A stretch of DNA of 64,000 nt from an uncultured Clostridia bacterium (GCA_934130285.1 CAKOXT010000001.1:186001-250000), one strand, 5' to 3'; positions 1 to 9,098 are shown, counted from the first letter of the stretch. The notes: generated by a model from the letters alone, not told the origin. A program made the numbers and translations.

Positions 1-1
1 A

Positions 2-1132
2 ATAAAGAAAGCAGCAAATAAAATTCAATCTGATTCAGATGTATTAATAGTTATAGGAATTGGTGGTTCTTATCTTGGAGCTAGAGCTGTTATAGAAGCT
101 ATTACAAATTGTTTTTACAATATGCTTCCTGCTAAAAAGAGAAAAACACCAATGATAGTATATGCAGGAAATAATTTAAGTCCAAATTATTTAAATGATT
201 TATTAAATTTAATTGGTGAAAGAGATATTTCAATTAATGTTATTTCAAAATCTGGAACAACAACTGAACCTGCTATTGCTTTTAGAGTTTTAAGAGAGGC
301 AATAGAAACTAAGTATGGAGTTGAAGAGGCTAAAAAGAGAATTTATGTAACAACAGATAAGAAAAAAGGTGCTCTTAAAGGATTAGCTGATGAAGAAAAT
401 TATGAAACATTTGTAATTCCTGATAATGTTGGTGGAAGATTTTCTGTTTTAACAGCTGTTGGATTATTACCTATTGCAACTGCTGGTGTTGACATTGATA
501 AATTGATGCAAGGTGCTAAAGATGCAAGAGAAAAATATATGGATCCAAGTATTAAGTTTAATGATTGTTACAAATATGCGGTTGTTAGAAATCTTCTTTA
601 TAATTCTGGAAAGAAGATTGAAGTTCTTGCAAATTATGAACCACAATTACATTACTTCACTGAATGGTGGAAACAATTATATGGTGAAAGTGAAGGTAAA
701 GATGGTAAAGGAATTTTCCCAGCTGGTGTTGATTTAACAACTGATTTACATTCAATGGGCCAATACATTCAAGATGGCGAAAGACATTTATTTGAAACTG
801 TTCTTGCTGTTGAAGAGTCAAAATCTGATATTGTTGTAAAAGAGGATTCAGAAAATGTTGATGGTTTAAATTATTTAGCTGGTAAAGGATTAGATTATAT
901 AAATAAAAAAGCTATGGAAGGTACTATTGAAGCTCATGTTAGTGGAAATGTTCCTAATTTAAAAGTTACTATTGATAAGCTAGATGAGGAGAACTTAGGT
1001 CATTTAATTTATTTCTATGAAAAAGCATGTGCTATGTCTGGATTGATTTTAGGAGTTAATCCATTTAATCAACCTGGTGTTGAAGAATATAAAAGAAATA
1101 TGTTTAGATTACTTGAAAAACCTGGATATTAA
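2..1132 (+). CDS. pgi: Glucose-6-phosphate isomerase, 5' end cut by the window
   Basis: The enzyme interconverts glucose 6-phosphate and fructose 6-phosphate in the cytoplasm, in glycolysis and gluconeogenesis. The reading frame is open from base 2, upstream of the first internal ATG at 122, and its first residues include IGIGGSYLGARAVIE, the sugar-isomerase phosphate-binding region; the gene therefore starts left of the window. About 376 residues are visible of a family length near 450. SKSGTTTEPAIAFR and the QYIQDGERHLFETV stretch are also typical of bacterial PGI. A hairpin terminator follows the stop, so this is the last gene of its transcript. No damage is visible. Confidence 0.95.
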   Translation: MKKAANKIQSDSDVLIVIGIGGSYLGARAVIEAITNCFYNMLPAKKRKTPMIVYAGNNLSPNYLNDLLNLIGERDISINVISKSGTTTEPAIAFRVLREAIETKYGVEEAKKRIYVTTDKKKGALKGLADEENYETFVIPDNVGGRFSVLTAVGLLPIATAGVDIDKLMQGAKDAREKYMDPSIKFNDCYKYAVVRNLLYNSGKKIEVLANYEPQLHYFTEWWKQLYGESEGKDGKGIFPAGVDLTTDLHSMGQYIQDGERHLFETVLAVEESKSDIVVKEDSENVDGLNYLAGKGLDYINKKAMEGTIEAHVSGNVPNLKVTIDKLDEENLGHLIYFYEKACAMSGLILGVNPFNQPGVEEYKRNMFRLLEKPGY

Positions 1133-1156
1133 TAGTTATGTGAGATAGTATATAAG

Positions 1157-1187
1157 ACGGTTACAAATGTTTTTGTAACCGTTTTTT
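1157..1187 (+). terminator. Rho-independent terminator after pgi
   Basis: An 11-bp stem, ACGGTTACAAA paired with TTTGTAACCGT, closes a short loop and runs into a T tract. It lies 25 bases after the pgi stop codon. Confidence 0.85.
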
Positions 1188-1369
1188 ACTTTAATGATAA
1201 ACCCTCAGTTATACTGGGGATAGTTATATGTGGTAAGAAAATTTTCTGCATGAACAAAGATGTTACAATAAGTGCAAATGTTATTAATGTTTACTTTTGT
1301 TTTGTATTTTACTATGAATGCTTTGAAATGTGTGTTAAAGAGAAAGTGCTCATGCAGATTTGACGTGTA

Positions 1370-1378
1370 TGTTATAAT
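1370..1378 (+). promoter_or_regulatory. Extended -10 promoter of the metallo-hydrolase gene
   Basis: TGTTATAAT is a consensus extended -10 element about 34 bases before the start at 1412. No good -35 box sits 17 bases upstream, as is common for this promoter type. The remaining bases between 1188 and 1369 show nothing I can name. Confidence 0.45.
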
Positions 1379-1411
1379 AAAAATATATCACATAGATTGG
1401 AGGTTTCTATT

Positions 1412-2342
1412 ATGCGGAAATCTAAAAGGAAAATTAGAATTCTCATTATAATATTTTGTCTCATTTTTCTTTTTATCTTTAGGTATGTTTCATTCTTTAA
1501 CGGAGCTACAGTCAAAGCATATGAACATTTAGATTCAAATCTTGAAATTCATGTAATTGATGTTGGACAAGCGGAGTCTATTTTGCTTGTTCAAGGCGAA
1601 CATGCAATGTTGATTGATACTGGAAATATGTTTGATGGAAAAACAGTTACTAAGTATCTTAAAAGTAATGGCATCAATCGGTTAGATATGTTGGTTTTTA
1701 CGCATTATCATGTTGACCATATGGGAGGAGCACATAAAGTTATTAGTTCTATAGATGTAAAAAAAATAATGTGCATGAATTGGAAGTATATTTCTACCTT
1801 TCAGGAAGCTTTTTGGTATACTGATATGCAAATTTCTAGGGTTACTAATAGCGTACTTCATGCAAAAAAAAATTTCTATAGAATCTCCATATGAAAAAAA
1901 TGGTGTTCTTAAATCTTTTAAATTTGGAGATGCAAATGTTGAAATTTTGTCTCAAGAAACTCATGCAAATATTGTTAATGACAAATCTTTGGTTATGAAA
2001 GTAACTTATGGTGATGTTTCTGCATTATTTACTGGTGATAGCCAGAATGAAGTGGAAAATTATTTGCTTGAAGCAGAGATGGATATTTCGGCTGATATTT
2101 TAAATGTTGGCCATCATGGAAGTAAAACATCTACAAGTATGGATTTTTTAGAGGCTGTTAATCCAATGTATGCATTAATTAGTTGTGGCGAAGATAATGC
2201 TTATGCTCATCCTAATTCTTTTGTAATTAAGAAATTAGAGAAGAAAAATGTTTCTATTTACAGAACGGATACGGATGGTTCGATTGTTGTGGTTACTGAT
2301 GGAACAAAAGAGGGAATCAAAGTCAAGAAAATGGGAAAATAA
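1412..2342 (+). pseudogene. ComEC/Rec2-like metallo-beta-lactamase-fold hydrolase, broken by a frameshift in an A tract
   Basis: The protein would be an exported or membrane-anchored MBL-fold hydrolase like the C-terminal domain of ComEC. The ATG at 1412 follows GGAGG at 1399-1403 and opens with a basic stretch and a hydrophobic signal anchor. The first frame (1412-1894) carries the metal motif THYHVDH; the second (from about 1860 to 2342) carries NVGHHGSKTS and the later His-containing AHPNS segment. Neither half is a complete active site. The switch point is a run of nine A at 1864-1872: dropping one A joins the two frames without loss. This may be a sequencing error, a pseudogene, a phase-variable tract or a site of transcriptional slippage. 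The family call is firm; the state of the gene is open. Confidence 0.8.
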
Positions 2343-2358
2343 TGAGAATTCGAGCTTA

Positions 2359-2392
2359 AGGCTGTGTGTGAAATGTTGCACACAGCTTTTTT
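2359..2392 (+). terminator. Terminator after the metallo-hydrolase
   Basis: GCTGTGTG pairs with CACACAGC around a ten-base loop, followed by six T. Confidence 0.8.
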
Positions 2393-2438
2393 CTATGTTA
2401 GTATTATATGAGTAAATTAAAATTAGATAGAGGAAAAA

Positions 2439-4319
2439 ATGAATTATACAATTATAAATGGCGCTGTTGAATTCGGTGCTGAAACAATTTTAGAAGAAGT
2501 GAATTTTGAAATAAAAGGTAAAGACAAGATTGCAATTGTTGGTAGAAATGGTGCAGGTAAGTCTACTCTTTTAAAAGCTATTATTAATAATGATATGTTT
2601 TCTGAAGGAATTGGTGATGAGAAGTTTAGTATTTATAAGGAAGGTACACCTGTAATTGGCTATTTAAAGCAGATTGAGTTTGAAGACGATTCTATTACAA
2701 TGCTTGATGAGATTTTGAAGGTGTATAAGCCAATAATTGATTTGGAAAATAAGATTCAGAAATTAGTGGAGAAAATGCAAATAGATAAGTCTGAGGAGAT
2801 TGCGGTTGAGTATTCTAAAGCTATGGATAGGTATGAATTTTTAGATGGTTATACATACAAAAAAGAGTATGAGACAGTTATTAATAAATTTGGATTTTCT
2901 GCTGATGATAAACTAAAAAAGATTTCTGAGTTTTCTGGTGGTCAGAGAACCAAGATTGCGTTTATGAAGTTGCTTTTAAGTAAGCCGGATATTTTACTTT
3001 TGGATGAGCCTACAAATCATTTAGATGTTTCTACAATTGAGTGGTTAGAAGGGTATTTGAGAAATTATCCGAGAGCTGTTGTGATAGTTTCACATGATAG
3101 AATGTTTTTAGATAAGATTGTTAATAAGGTTTATGAGATTGAATATGGAGCAATTACGAAGTATACTGGAAATTATGCTGATTTTGAAAGACAGAAAAAA
3201 GTCAATTATGAGAAACAATTGAAGGATTATGAGTATCAACAAGCTGAGATAAAGAGGTTGATGAGAGTTGTTGAGAGATTTAGATATAAAGCTTCTAAGG
3301 CTAAAATGGCTCAGGCTAAGTTGAAACAGATTGAGCATATGGTTAAAGTAAAAGAGCCTAGTAAGTATGATTTGACTACGTTTAAAACAAATTTTGCGTT
3401 AGAAAAAGAAAGTGGAAGAGATGTTTTACATGTCAAAGATTTAGAGATTGGATATGATAGCCCGATTCAGAAGATTTCATTTGATTTATATAGAGGTCAA
3501 AAACTTGGCGTGATTGGTGAGAACGGAATTGGTAAGTCAACATTACTTAAAACTATTGTTGGAACGATTGAAAAGCTTGGTGGTGAGTTTGAATTTGGAC
3601 ATAATGTTCAAGTTGGTTATTTTGATCAGCAGATGGCTTTGCTTGATTCTGAGAAGACGGTTTTTGATGATTTTGCTACTGAGTTCCCAAGTTTGACTAC
3701 AACAGAGATTAGAAATTCTTTGGCAGCATTTATGTTTTATGGTGAAGATGTTTTTAAGAAGATTAGTATGCTTTCTGGTGGCGAAAAGGTTCGACTAGAA
3801 CTTGCGAAGATTTTGAAGAAGGGACCTAATTTACTTATATTGGATGAACCTACAAACCATATGGATATTGTTGGTAAAGAGAGTTTGGAGAGGTTACTTG
3901 AGGAATATAAGGGAACAATTTTGGTTGTTTCACATGATAGATTTTTTATAAATAAAGTTACTGATTCTTTGCTTGTGTTTTCTAAGCAGGGTGTTAAGTT
4001 TTTTGATGGTTCTTATGAGAAATACGAAGAGGAAAGAATTGAGGAACAGACGGAGAAGGTTCAGGCTGTTAAGAAGGAGAAGAGTTCTAATAATTTGTAT
4101 TTGCAGCAGAAGGAACAGGCTAGAAAGGACGCTAGGATTAAGAAGATTGAGAAAGAGATTGATGCGAATGATAAGCAGATTACAGATTTGAAGTTGGAGC
4201 TTCAGAAGGAAGAGGTTTATACAAATTACGAGAAATTGACTGAGGTTCAGGGACAGATTGAGGCACTTGAGGAGAAGAATAATGGTTTGATGGAAGAGTG
4301 GGAGTCACTAGAGGGGTGA
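2439..4319 (+). CDS. ABC-F family ATPase acting on the ribosome
   Basis: ABC-F proteins are soluble twin-ATPase factors that bind the ribosomal E site; some rescue stalled ribosomes, others protect against antibiotics. The 626 residues hold two complete nucleotide-binding domains: GRNGAGKST (about 35-43), SGGQRTKIA and LLLDEPTNHLD in the first, then GENGIGKST, LSGGEKVRLELAKIL and LLILDEPTNHMD in the second. A charged helical linker rich in Lys and Gln separates them, where the P-site tRNA interaction motif lies in this family, and the last 80 residues form a coiled coil as in Uup/YdiF-type members. There are no membrane segments and no partner permease. It is a single-gene unit between two terminators. 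Which ABC-F subfamily it belongs to cannot be settled by eye. Confidence 0.9.
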   Translation: MNYTIINGAVEFGAETILEEVNFEIKGKDKIAIVGRNGAGKSTLLKAIINNDMFSEGIGDEKFSIYKEGTPVIGYLKQIEFEDDSITMLDEILKVYKPIIDLENKIQKLVEKMQIDKSEEIAVEYSKAMDRYEFLDGYTYKKEYETVINKFGFSADDKLKKISEFSGGQRTKIAFMKLLLSKPDILLLDEPTNHLDVSTIEWLEGYLRNYPRAVVIVSHDRMFLDKIVNKVYEIEYGAITKYTGNYADFERQKKVNYEKQLKDYEYQQAEIKRLMRVVERFRYKASKAKMAQAKLKQIEHMVKVKEPSKYDLTTFKTNFALEKESGRDVLHVKDLEIGYDSPIQKISFDLYRGQKLGVIGENGIGKSTLLKTIVGTIEKLGGEFEFGHNVQVGYFDQQMALLDSEKTVFDDFATEFPSLTTTEIRNSLAAFMFYGEDVFKKISMLSGGEKVRLELAKILKKGPNLLILDEPTNHMDIVGKESLERLLEEYKGTILVVSHDRFFINKVTDSLLVFSKQGVKFFDGSYEKYEEERIEEQTEKVQAVKKEKSSNNLYLQQKEQARKDARIKKIEKEIDANDKQITDLKLELQKEEVYTNYEKLTEVQGQIEALEEKNNGLMEEWESLEG

Positions 4320-4324
4320 TTGTG

Positions 4325-4355
4325 AAAAAAAGGTCTTTTTAATGAGACCTTTTTT
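4325..4355 (+). terminator. Terminator after the ABC-F gene
   Basis: AAAAAAGGTCT pairs with AGACCTTTTTT around an eight-base loop, giving an A-tract stem with a T run in the right arm. Confidence 0.85.
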
Positions 4356-4532
4356 GATGTGTGGTATCTAATTAATGCAGGTAAATTTTAGAAAAACATT
4401 GTATTCTGATTTTGATGTGGTATTATATTAATGGGCTATGTATTTTTTGAAAGGAGGAGAGCGTTCTCAATATAGATAAAATATTTCTTTTAAAATAGTA
4501 AGAAATAATAAATATAAAGGGGGAATTTTCTG

Positions 4533-4769
4533 ATGAAAGAAGTAAAAAAATATTTAGATTTGCCATATAATTATATTATTCAGCCGATTAATGATGAGAG
4601 TGGTTTTTATTATTATGCAAGGGTTTTGGAATTTGATGGGTGCCAGAGTACAGGTAATACTGAGAAAGAGGCTTATGAAAACCTTAAAGATGCAATGAAA
4701 GGTTGGATTGAGGCAAAACTTGAGGGAGGCTTTGAGGTTCCGTTACCAATTAATAAAAATGAAATATAA
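4533..4769 (+). CDS. HicB-like antitoxin-family protein, solitary
   Basis: The 78-residue protein resembles the partial RNase H-like fold of HicB antitoxins: an aromatic-rich start, YYARVLEFDGCQSTG, then TEKEAYENLKDAMKGWIE. HicB normally neutralises the small RNA-binding toxin HicA encoded next to it. No HicA-sized frame precedes it, and the next genes are a different toxin-antitoxin type, so it is either a solitary regulator or a leftover. A strong GGGGG-type ribosome binding site precedes the ATG. It ends before a separate promoter at 4818, so it is probably transcribed alone. Confidence 0.7.
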   Translation: MKEVKKYLDLPYNYIIQPINDESGFYYYARVLEFDGCQSTGNTEKEAYENLKDAMKGWIEAKLEGGFEVPLPINKNEI

Positions 4770-4817
4770 AAAAGGATTAGTAGTAGAGAAAATTTGTTAT
4801 TTTTTCTTGATAATATT

Positions 4818-4826
4818 TGATATAAT
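4818..4826 (+). promoter_or_regulatory. Extended -10 promoter of the small toxin-antitoxin pair
   Basis: TGATATAAT is a perfect extended -10 element about 30 bases before the antitoxin start at 4857. Confidence 0.5.
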
Positions 4827-4856
4827 AAATATGTGATTGGAAAGGTGGGATTTATT

Positions 4857-5000
4857 ATGCAAAGAGAAATAATGGTTAAAGAACTTGAAATTAATGAAGT
4901 TTCTGAAATGTTAGAAAAAAGCGAAGAACAATATAAAAATGGAAAGACATATAAAGCAAGAACTGTATTTGAAGAACTAAGAAAAAAATATGGATATTAA
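4857..5000 (+). CDS. 47-residue putative antitoxin of a type II toxin-antitoxin pair
   Basis: This very small gene starts with ATG at 4857 after AAAGGTGGGA and ends at 5000, so its 3' end overlaps the next start codon (4990) by 11 bases, the classic antitoxin-toxin arrangement. Its C-terminal half, with SEEQYKNGKTYKARTVFEEL followed by RKKYGY, resembles the toxin-wrapping tail of RelB/Phd-like antitoxins. It is too short for the usual N-terminal DNA-binding domain, so autoregulation by this protein alone is uncertain. The assignment rests mainly on size, overlap and the following toxin. Confidence 0.6.
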   Translation: MQREIMVKELEINEVSEMLEKSEEQYKNGKTYKARTVFEELRKKYGY

Positions 5001-5301
5001 AAAATTTGACATTATCTTAACAGAAATGGCCAAAAAAGATTTAGAGAATATATATGAATATATATATGGAAGTTTGAAAGAAATTAAAGTAGCAGATAGA
5101 TTAATGAGAAAAATAGAAGCAGAGATATTTAGCTTAGAAATATCTCCAAGTAGATATATGAAAGTACATATAAAACCTAAAGATGATGTATATAGGAGAT
5201 TGATTATAGATAATTATATTGTGTTATATAAGGTAAATATAAAATGTGAAGAAGTAATAATTTATAAGGTTTTATATGGGGGAATGGATTATTTAAAATA
5301 G
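4990..5301 (+). CDS. RelE/ParE-family toxin
   Basis: The 103-residue protein has the RelE/ParE layout: LTEMAKKDLENIYEYI in the first helix, then SRYMKVHIKPKDDVYRRL and the strand DNYIVLYKV, and a final strand with the VLYGGMDYL ending seen in ParE-like toxins. Such toxins cleave mRNA on the ribosome (RelE) or poison gyrase (ParE); which one applies cannot be told here. The start codon lies inside the upstream 47-residue gene, so translation is probably coupled. No terminator is obvious; the next promoter is at 5348. Confidence 0.8.
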   Translation: MDIKKFDIILTEMAKKDLENIYEYIYGSLKEIKVADRLMRKIEAEIFSLEISPSRYMKVHIKPKDDVYRRLIIDNYIVLYKVNIKCEEVIIYKVLYGGMDYLK

Positions 5302-5347
5302 GCATATCGAAAGATATGTCTATTTTTGCTTATTTTTCAACTTTTTC

Positions 5348-5377
5348 TTGCAATTCCTACTAAAATGGTAGTATAAT
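5348..5377 (+). promoter_or_regulatory. Promoter and Rrf2-type operator of the IscR-like gene
   Basis: TTGCAA (5348-5353) and TATAAT (5372-5377) are 18 bases apart. Between them lies an inverted pair, ATTCCTAC at 5353-5360 and GGTAGTAT at 5367-5374, repeated at the suf promoter. A bound regulator would block RNA polymerase, which implies autorepression. Confidence 0.75.
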
Positions 5378-5399
5378 AGATAATGTTGGAGGAAATAAT

Positions 5400-5801
5400 A
5401 TGAAAGTATCAAGTAAAGGAAGATATGCTCTTCGTATAATGATAGATTTAGCGATGAATGATAATGGAAATTTTATTTCTCTTAAAGAAATTGCTGAGAG
5501 AAATGGAATGTCTATGAAGTATTCTGAACAAATTGTGTCTATGCTTAATAAGGCAGGTTATTTGCAGACTGCTAGGGGAAATAATGGCGGTTATAAATTG
5601 AATAGGAAACCTGAAGAGTATAAGGTCGGTGATATTCTTAGAGCGTCAGAGGGAGATTTAGCACCTATTGTTTGTTTAGAAGAAGATGGTGCTTGTGATA
5701 GAAAGGATAAGTGTATTACTTTTTCTTTTTGGGAAGGTCTTGATAAGGCTATTAATGATTATGTTGATAGTAAGACTTTGGCGGATTTGATAAGAAAATA
5801 G
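5400..5801 (+). CDS. Rrf2-family iron-sulfur regulator, IscR-like
   Basis: This 133-residue DNA-binding protein begins with MKVSSKGRYALRIMIDLA, the Rrf2 winged-helix start, and holds three cysteines at 92, 99 and 105 (CLEEDGACDRKDKC). That matches almost exactly the spacing of the [2Fe-2S] ligands of IscR (92, 98, 104 in E. coli). It lies directly upstream of sufCBDSU, and copies of one palindrome occur at its own promoter and at the suf promoter. The likely role is to sense Fe-S status and repress both units. Alternative Rrf2 members such as CymR lack the three cysteines, so an Fe-S sensor is favoured. Confidence 0.88.
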   Translation: MKVSSKGRYALRIMIDLAMNDNGNFISLKEIAERNGMSMKYSEQIVSMLNKAGYLQTARGNNGGYKLNRKPEEYKVGDILRASEGDLAPIVCLEEDGACDRKDKCITFSFWEGLDKAINDYVDSKTLADLIRK

Positions 5802-5802
5802 T

Positions 5803-5855
5803 ATTCCTATTGACTTGGTAGGAAATAGATGATATAATTCCTACTGCGTTAGTAT
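5803..5855 (+). promoter_or_regulatory. suf promoter with two Rrf2-type operators
   Basis: TTGACT (5810-5815) and TATAAT (5833-5838) are exactly 17 bases apart. An operator with half-sites ATTCCTAT and GTAGGAAAT covers 5803-5826 over the -35 box, and a second with ATTCCTAC and TTAGTAT covers 5837-5855 from the -10 box downward. The first closely matches the operator at 5353; the second is 3 bases tighter between its halves. Confidence 0.75.
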
Positions 5856-5897
5856 GAAAATGAGAAAATTTATAGATTAATTAAAGGAGTTATTTTA

Positions 5898-6644
5898 ATG
5901 AAGACATTATTAGACATTAAAGATTTGTATGTAAATGCAGGAGAAAAACAAATTTTAAAGGGACTTGATTTACAGGTTAATAAGGGTGAAATTCATGTTA
6001 TTATGGGACCTAATGGCGCTGGAAAATCTACTCTTGCTAATGTTATTTTAAATAATCCAGAGTATACAAAAATATCAGGTGTGGTTGAATTTGAAGGTGA
6101 AAATATTAATGATTTGACTACTGATAAGATTGCTAAAAAGGGTGTGTTTATGTCTTTCCAATCTCCTGAGGAGATTCCAGGGATTTCTAATATGAACTTT
6201 TTAAAATATGCTAAGGGAAAAATTACAGAGAAACCTGTTAGAATTTTTGAATTTAAGAAACAGGTTATGCAATATGCTGAAGAATTGAATATGAACCCTA
6301 AATTGGTTGAAAGAAATTTGAATCTTGGTTTTTCTGGTGGAGAAAAAAAGAAAAATGAAATTCTTCAAATGCTTGTATTAGAGCCAAAACTTGCTATTCT
6401 TGATGAAACTGATTCTGGTCTTGATGTTGATGCGATTAGAACTGTTTCAAAGGGAATTGAAATGTATAAATCTGATGAGAATGCGGTTGTTATAATCACT
6501 CATAATACTCGTATTTTACAATACTTAGACGTTGATTTTGTTCATGTTTTAGTTGATGGTAAGATTGTTAAGACTGGAAATGCAGATTTGGCTAAGACTA
6601 TTGAAGAGAATGGATATGAAGAATATAAGAGAAAAGAGGACTAA
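5898..6644 (+). CDS. sufC: SufC, ATPase of the Fe-S scaffold complex
   Basis: SufC is the cytoplasmic ABC-type ATPase that drives conformational change in the SufBCD scaffold during Fe-S cluster assembly. The 248 residues carry MGPNGAGKSTLANVI (Walker A), the divergent signature LGFSGGEKKKNE typical of SufC, and LAILDETDSGLDVDA (Walker B and D-loop). A clear AAAGGAG precedes the ATG. It is the first gene of the suf operon, as usual in Firmicutes, and is followed after 5 bases by sufB. Confidence 0.97.
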   Translation: MKTLLDIKDLYVNAGEKQILKGLDLQVNKGEIHVIMGPNGAGKSTLANVILNNPEYTKISGVVEFEGENINDLTTDKIAKKGVFMSFQSPEEIPGISNMNFLKYAKGKITEKPVRIFEFKKQVMQYAEELNMNPKLVERNLNLGFSGGEKKKNEILQMLVLEPKLAILDETDSGLDVDAIRTVSKGIEMYKSDENAVVIITHNTRILQYLDVDFVHVLVDGKIVKTGNADLAKTIEENGYEEYKRKED

Positions 6645-6649
6645 TTTTT

Positions 6650-8053
6650 ATGTCAGAAAAGACTAGAGTAGAAGATATAAATAGAAATATATATGATATA
6701 AAAAATGTGGATGATTATGATTTTAAGATGCAGAAGGGGTTGAACAGAGAAATCGTTACTGAGATTTCTAAGATGAAGAATGAGCCGGATTGGATGCTTA
6801 AGATTAGATTAGATGCTTTGGAAATGTATAATAAATTGGAACTTCCTACTTGGGGACCGGATTTGTCTGATTTGAAAATGGACGAGATTGCAACTTATGT
6901 TAGACCTAAATCTGGATTGAATACTAATTGGGATGATGTTCCGGAAGATATAAAAAACACTTTTGATAAGTTGGGTATTCCTGATGCTGAGAAGAAGTCC
7001 CTTTCAGGTGTTGGTGCTCAATATGATTCAGAAGTTGTTTATCACAGCATAAAGGATGAATTAATTAAGCAAGGTGTTGTTTATACTGATATGGAGAGTG
7101 CGGTTAGGGATTATCCTGAGATTGTTAAGGAACATTTTATGAAGTGTGTTCCTATTAGTGATCATAAGTTTGTTGCTTTACATGCTGCTGTATGGTCTGG
7201 TGGTTCGTTTGTGTATGTTCCAAAGGGCGTTAAGGTTGATATTCCTTTGCAATCTTATTTTAGATTGAATTCACCTGAGTCTGGTCAGTTTGAACATACT
7301 TTGATAATAGTTGATGAGGGGGCAAGTTTACATTTTATTGAAGGTTGTTCAGCTCCTAAATACAATAAGGTAAATTTACATGCTGGTTGTGTTGAGTTAT
7401 ATGTTAAGGATGATGCATATTTACGTTATTCAACAATTGAGAACTGGTCAAAGAATATGATGAATTTGAATACAAAGAAGGCTTTAGTTGGGAAAAATGC
7501 TCAGATTGATTGGGTTACAGGTTCTTTTGGATCTAAGGTTTCAATGTTGTATCCAATGAGTATTTTGAACGGAGAGAATGCAAAGACTGAATATACTGGT
7601 ATTACTTTTGCTGGTAAAGGTCAAAACTTAGATACTGGTTTTAAGGTTGTTCATAATGCTCCAAATACATCTTCAGTTGTAAATTCTAAATCAATTTCTA
7701 AAGCTGGAGGTTCTTGTACGTATAGAGCTTTGGTTAGAATTGATGAGAATGCAAAGAATTCAAAATGTAGTGTAAGTTGTGAGTCTTTAATGCTTGATGA
7801 TATTTCAAGATCAGATACTATTCCAGTTAATGATATTAGAACTGACGAAGTTGAGTTTTCTCATGAGGCTAAGATTGGTAAGATAAGTGATAAAGAGATT
7901 TTTTATTTAATGAGTAGAGGACTTTCTGAGGAAGATGCGAAGGCCATGATTGTTAGAGGTTTTGCTTATCCTATTTCAAAAGAGTTACCTGTTGAGTATG
8001 CGGTTGAGATGAATAATTTGATAAACTTAGAATTGGAGGGAAGTATTGGATAA
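6650..8053 (+). CDS. sufB: SufB, Fe-S cluster scaffold subunit
   Basis: SufB is the core scaffold on which sulfur from the desulfurase is built into clusters. The 467-residue length and motifs are typical: VGAQYDSEVVYHSI, VPISDHKFVALHAAVWSGGS, FEHTLIIVDEGASLHFIEGC with the conserved cysteine, and the C-terminal ISDKEIFYLMSRGLSEEDA. The stop shares one base with the sufD start, so the two are translationally coupled. Confidence 0.97.
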   Translation: MSEKTRVEDINRNIYDIKNVDDYDFKMQKGLNREIVTEISKMKNEPDWMLKIRLDALEMYNKLELPTWGPDLSDLKMDEIATYVRPKSGLNTNWDDVPEDIKNTFDKLGIPDAEKKSLSGVGAQYDSEVVYHSIKDELIKQGVVYTDMESAVRDYPEIVKEHFMKCVPISDHKFVALHAAVWSGGSFVYVPKGVKVDIPLQSYFRLNSPESGQFEHTLIIVDEGASLHFIEGCSAPKYNKVNLHAGCVELYVKDDAYLRYSTIENWSKNMMNLNTKKALVGKNAQIDWVTGSFGSKVSMLYPMSILNGENAKTEYTGITFAGKGQNLDTGFKVVHNAPNTSSVVNSKSISKAGGSCTYRALVRIDENAKNSKCSVSCESLMLDDISRSDTIPVNDIRTDEVEFSHEAKIGKISDKEIFYLMSRGLSEEDAKAMIVRGFAYPISKELPVEYAVEMNNLINLELEGSIG

Positions 8054-9098
8054 TGGAAAAAGTTGTTGTAAATGAAACACCTATTAGGACATCTAGAAAT
8101 TTTAGAATTAATAATATAGTGTTAGAAAATATTGATTTGCCTGAAAATTCAAATAAGTTTGAGAATGTTGAGATTAAACAGAGTAGCTGCGAGGTTTCAG
8201 AGGTTAAGCCTGATGTGAAGATGGTTTATGGCATGAGCAGGGTTTTTGAAGAGAACATTGAGAAAAATTATAATAGTTCTTTGAAAATTGTTGCTGATAA
8301 AAAGGACGATGTTCAAATCGATTTTTGCTTTGATGATGACAATTTGGTATTGTCTAATTATTTAGAGATTGAGGCTAATAGTAATTTGAATGTTGTTATT
8401 AGATATGTTTCTAATACTGAAAAACAGTGTTTTCATAATGGTATTTTGAAGTTAAATGCTAAAAATGGTTCAAAAGTGAATGTCGCTGTTATTAATTTAT
8501 TGAATAATGTTTCTTTGAATTTTGAAGCTATTGAGAATGCTTTTGAAGATGGTGCGGATGTTAATTATACAATTATTGATATTGGCGCAAAGACGAGTGT
8601 TTCTAATTATTATTCTAATATGCTAGGACAAGGTTCAAAAAATGATTTGAAGACTATTTATTTAGGAACAGATGAGCAAGTTAAAGATATTAATTATATT
8701 GCAGAGCTTAGAGGAGAAAAAACTGATATTAATATTGATGTACAAGGAGCTTTGAAGAATCATAGTAAAAAGAATTTTAAAGGTACAATAGATTTTAAGA
8801 AAGGCTGTAAAAAAGCTGTTGGTGATGAGAATGAGTATTGCATGCTTTTGACAGATGATTCAAAATCAATTGCGTTGCCAATGCTTTTATGTACTGAGGA
8901 TGATGTTGAAGGTAACCATAGTACAGCTTCTGGAAAAGTTGATGCAGAAGAACTTTTCTATATTATGTCTAGAGGGATTGGATATAATGATGCAATAAAG
9001 CTGATTGTAAAATCTAGATTTAATAAGATATTAGAAAGAATAACAGATGAAGAATTAAGAACAGAAATTTTGGAAGAAATAGATAGGAGATTGGATTA

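Noticed and set aside
1860..1876. Programmed ribosomal frameshift in the metallo-hydrolase
   Set aside because: The repair needs a +1 shift at an A9 tract without a rare codon or stop at the shift point; slippage or sequencing error explains it more simply.
4434..4480. Short frame beginning with ATG at 4434
   Set aside because: Only 14 codons, and its AGGAGG lies inside the frame rather than before it.
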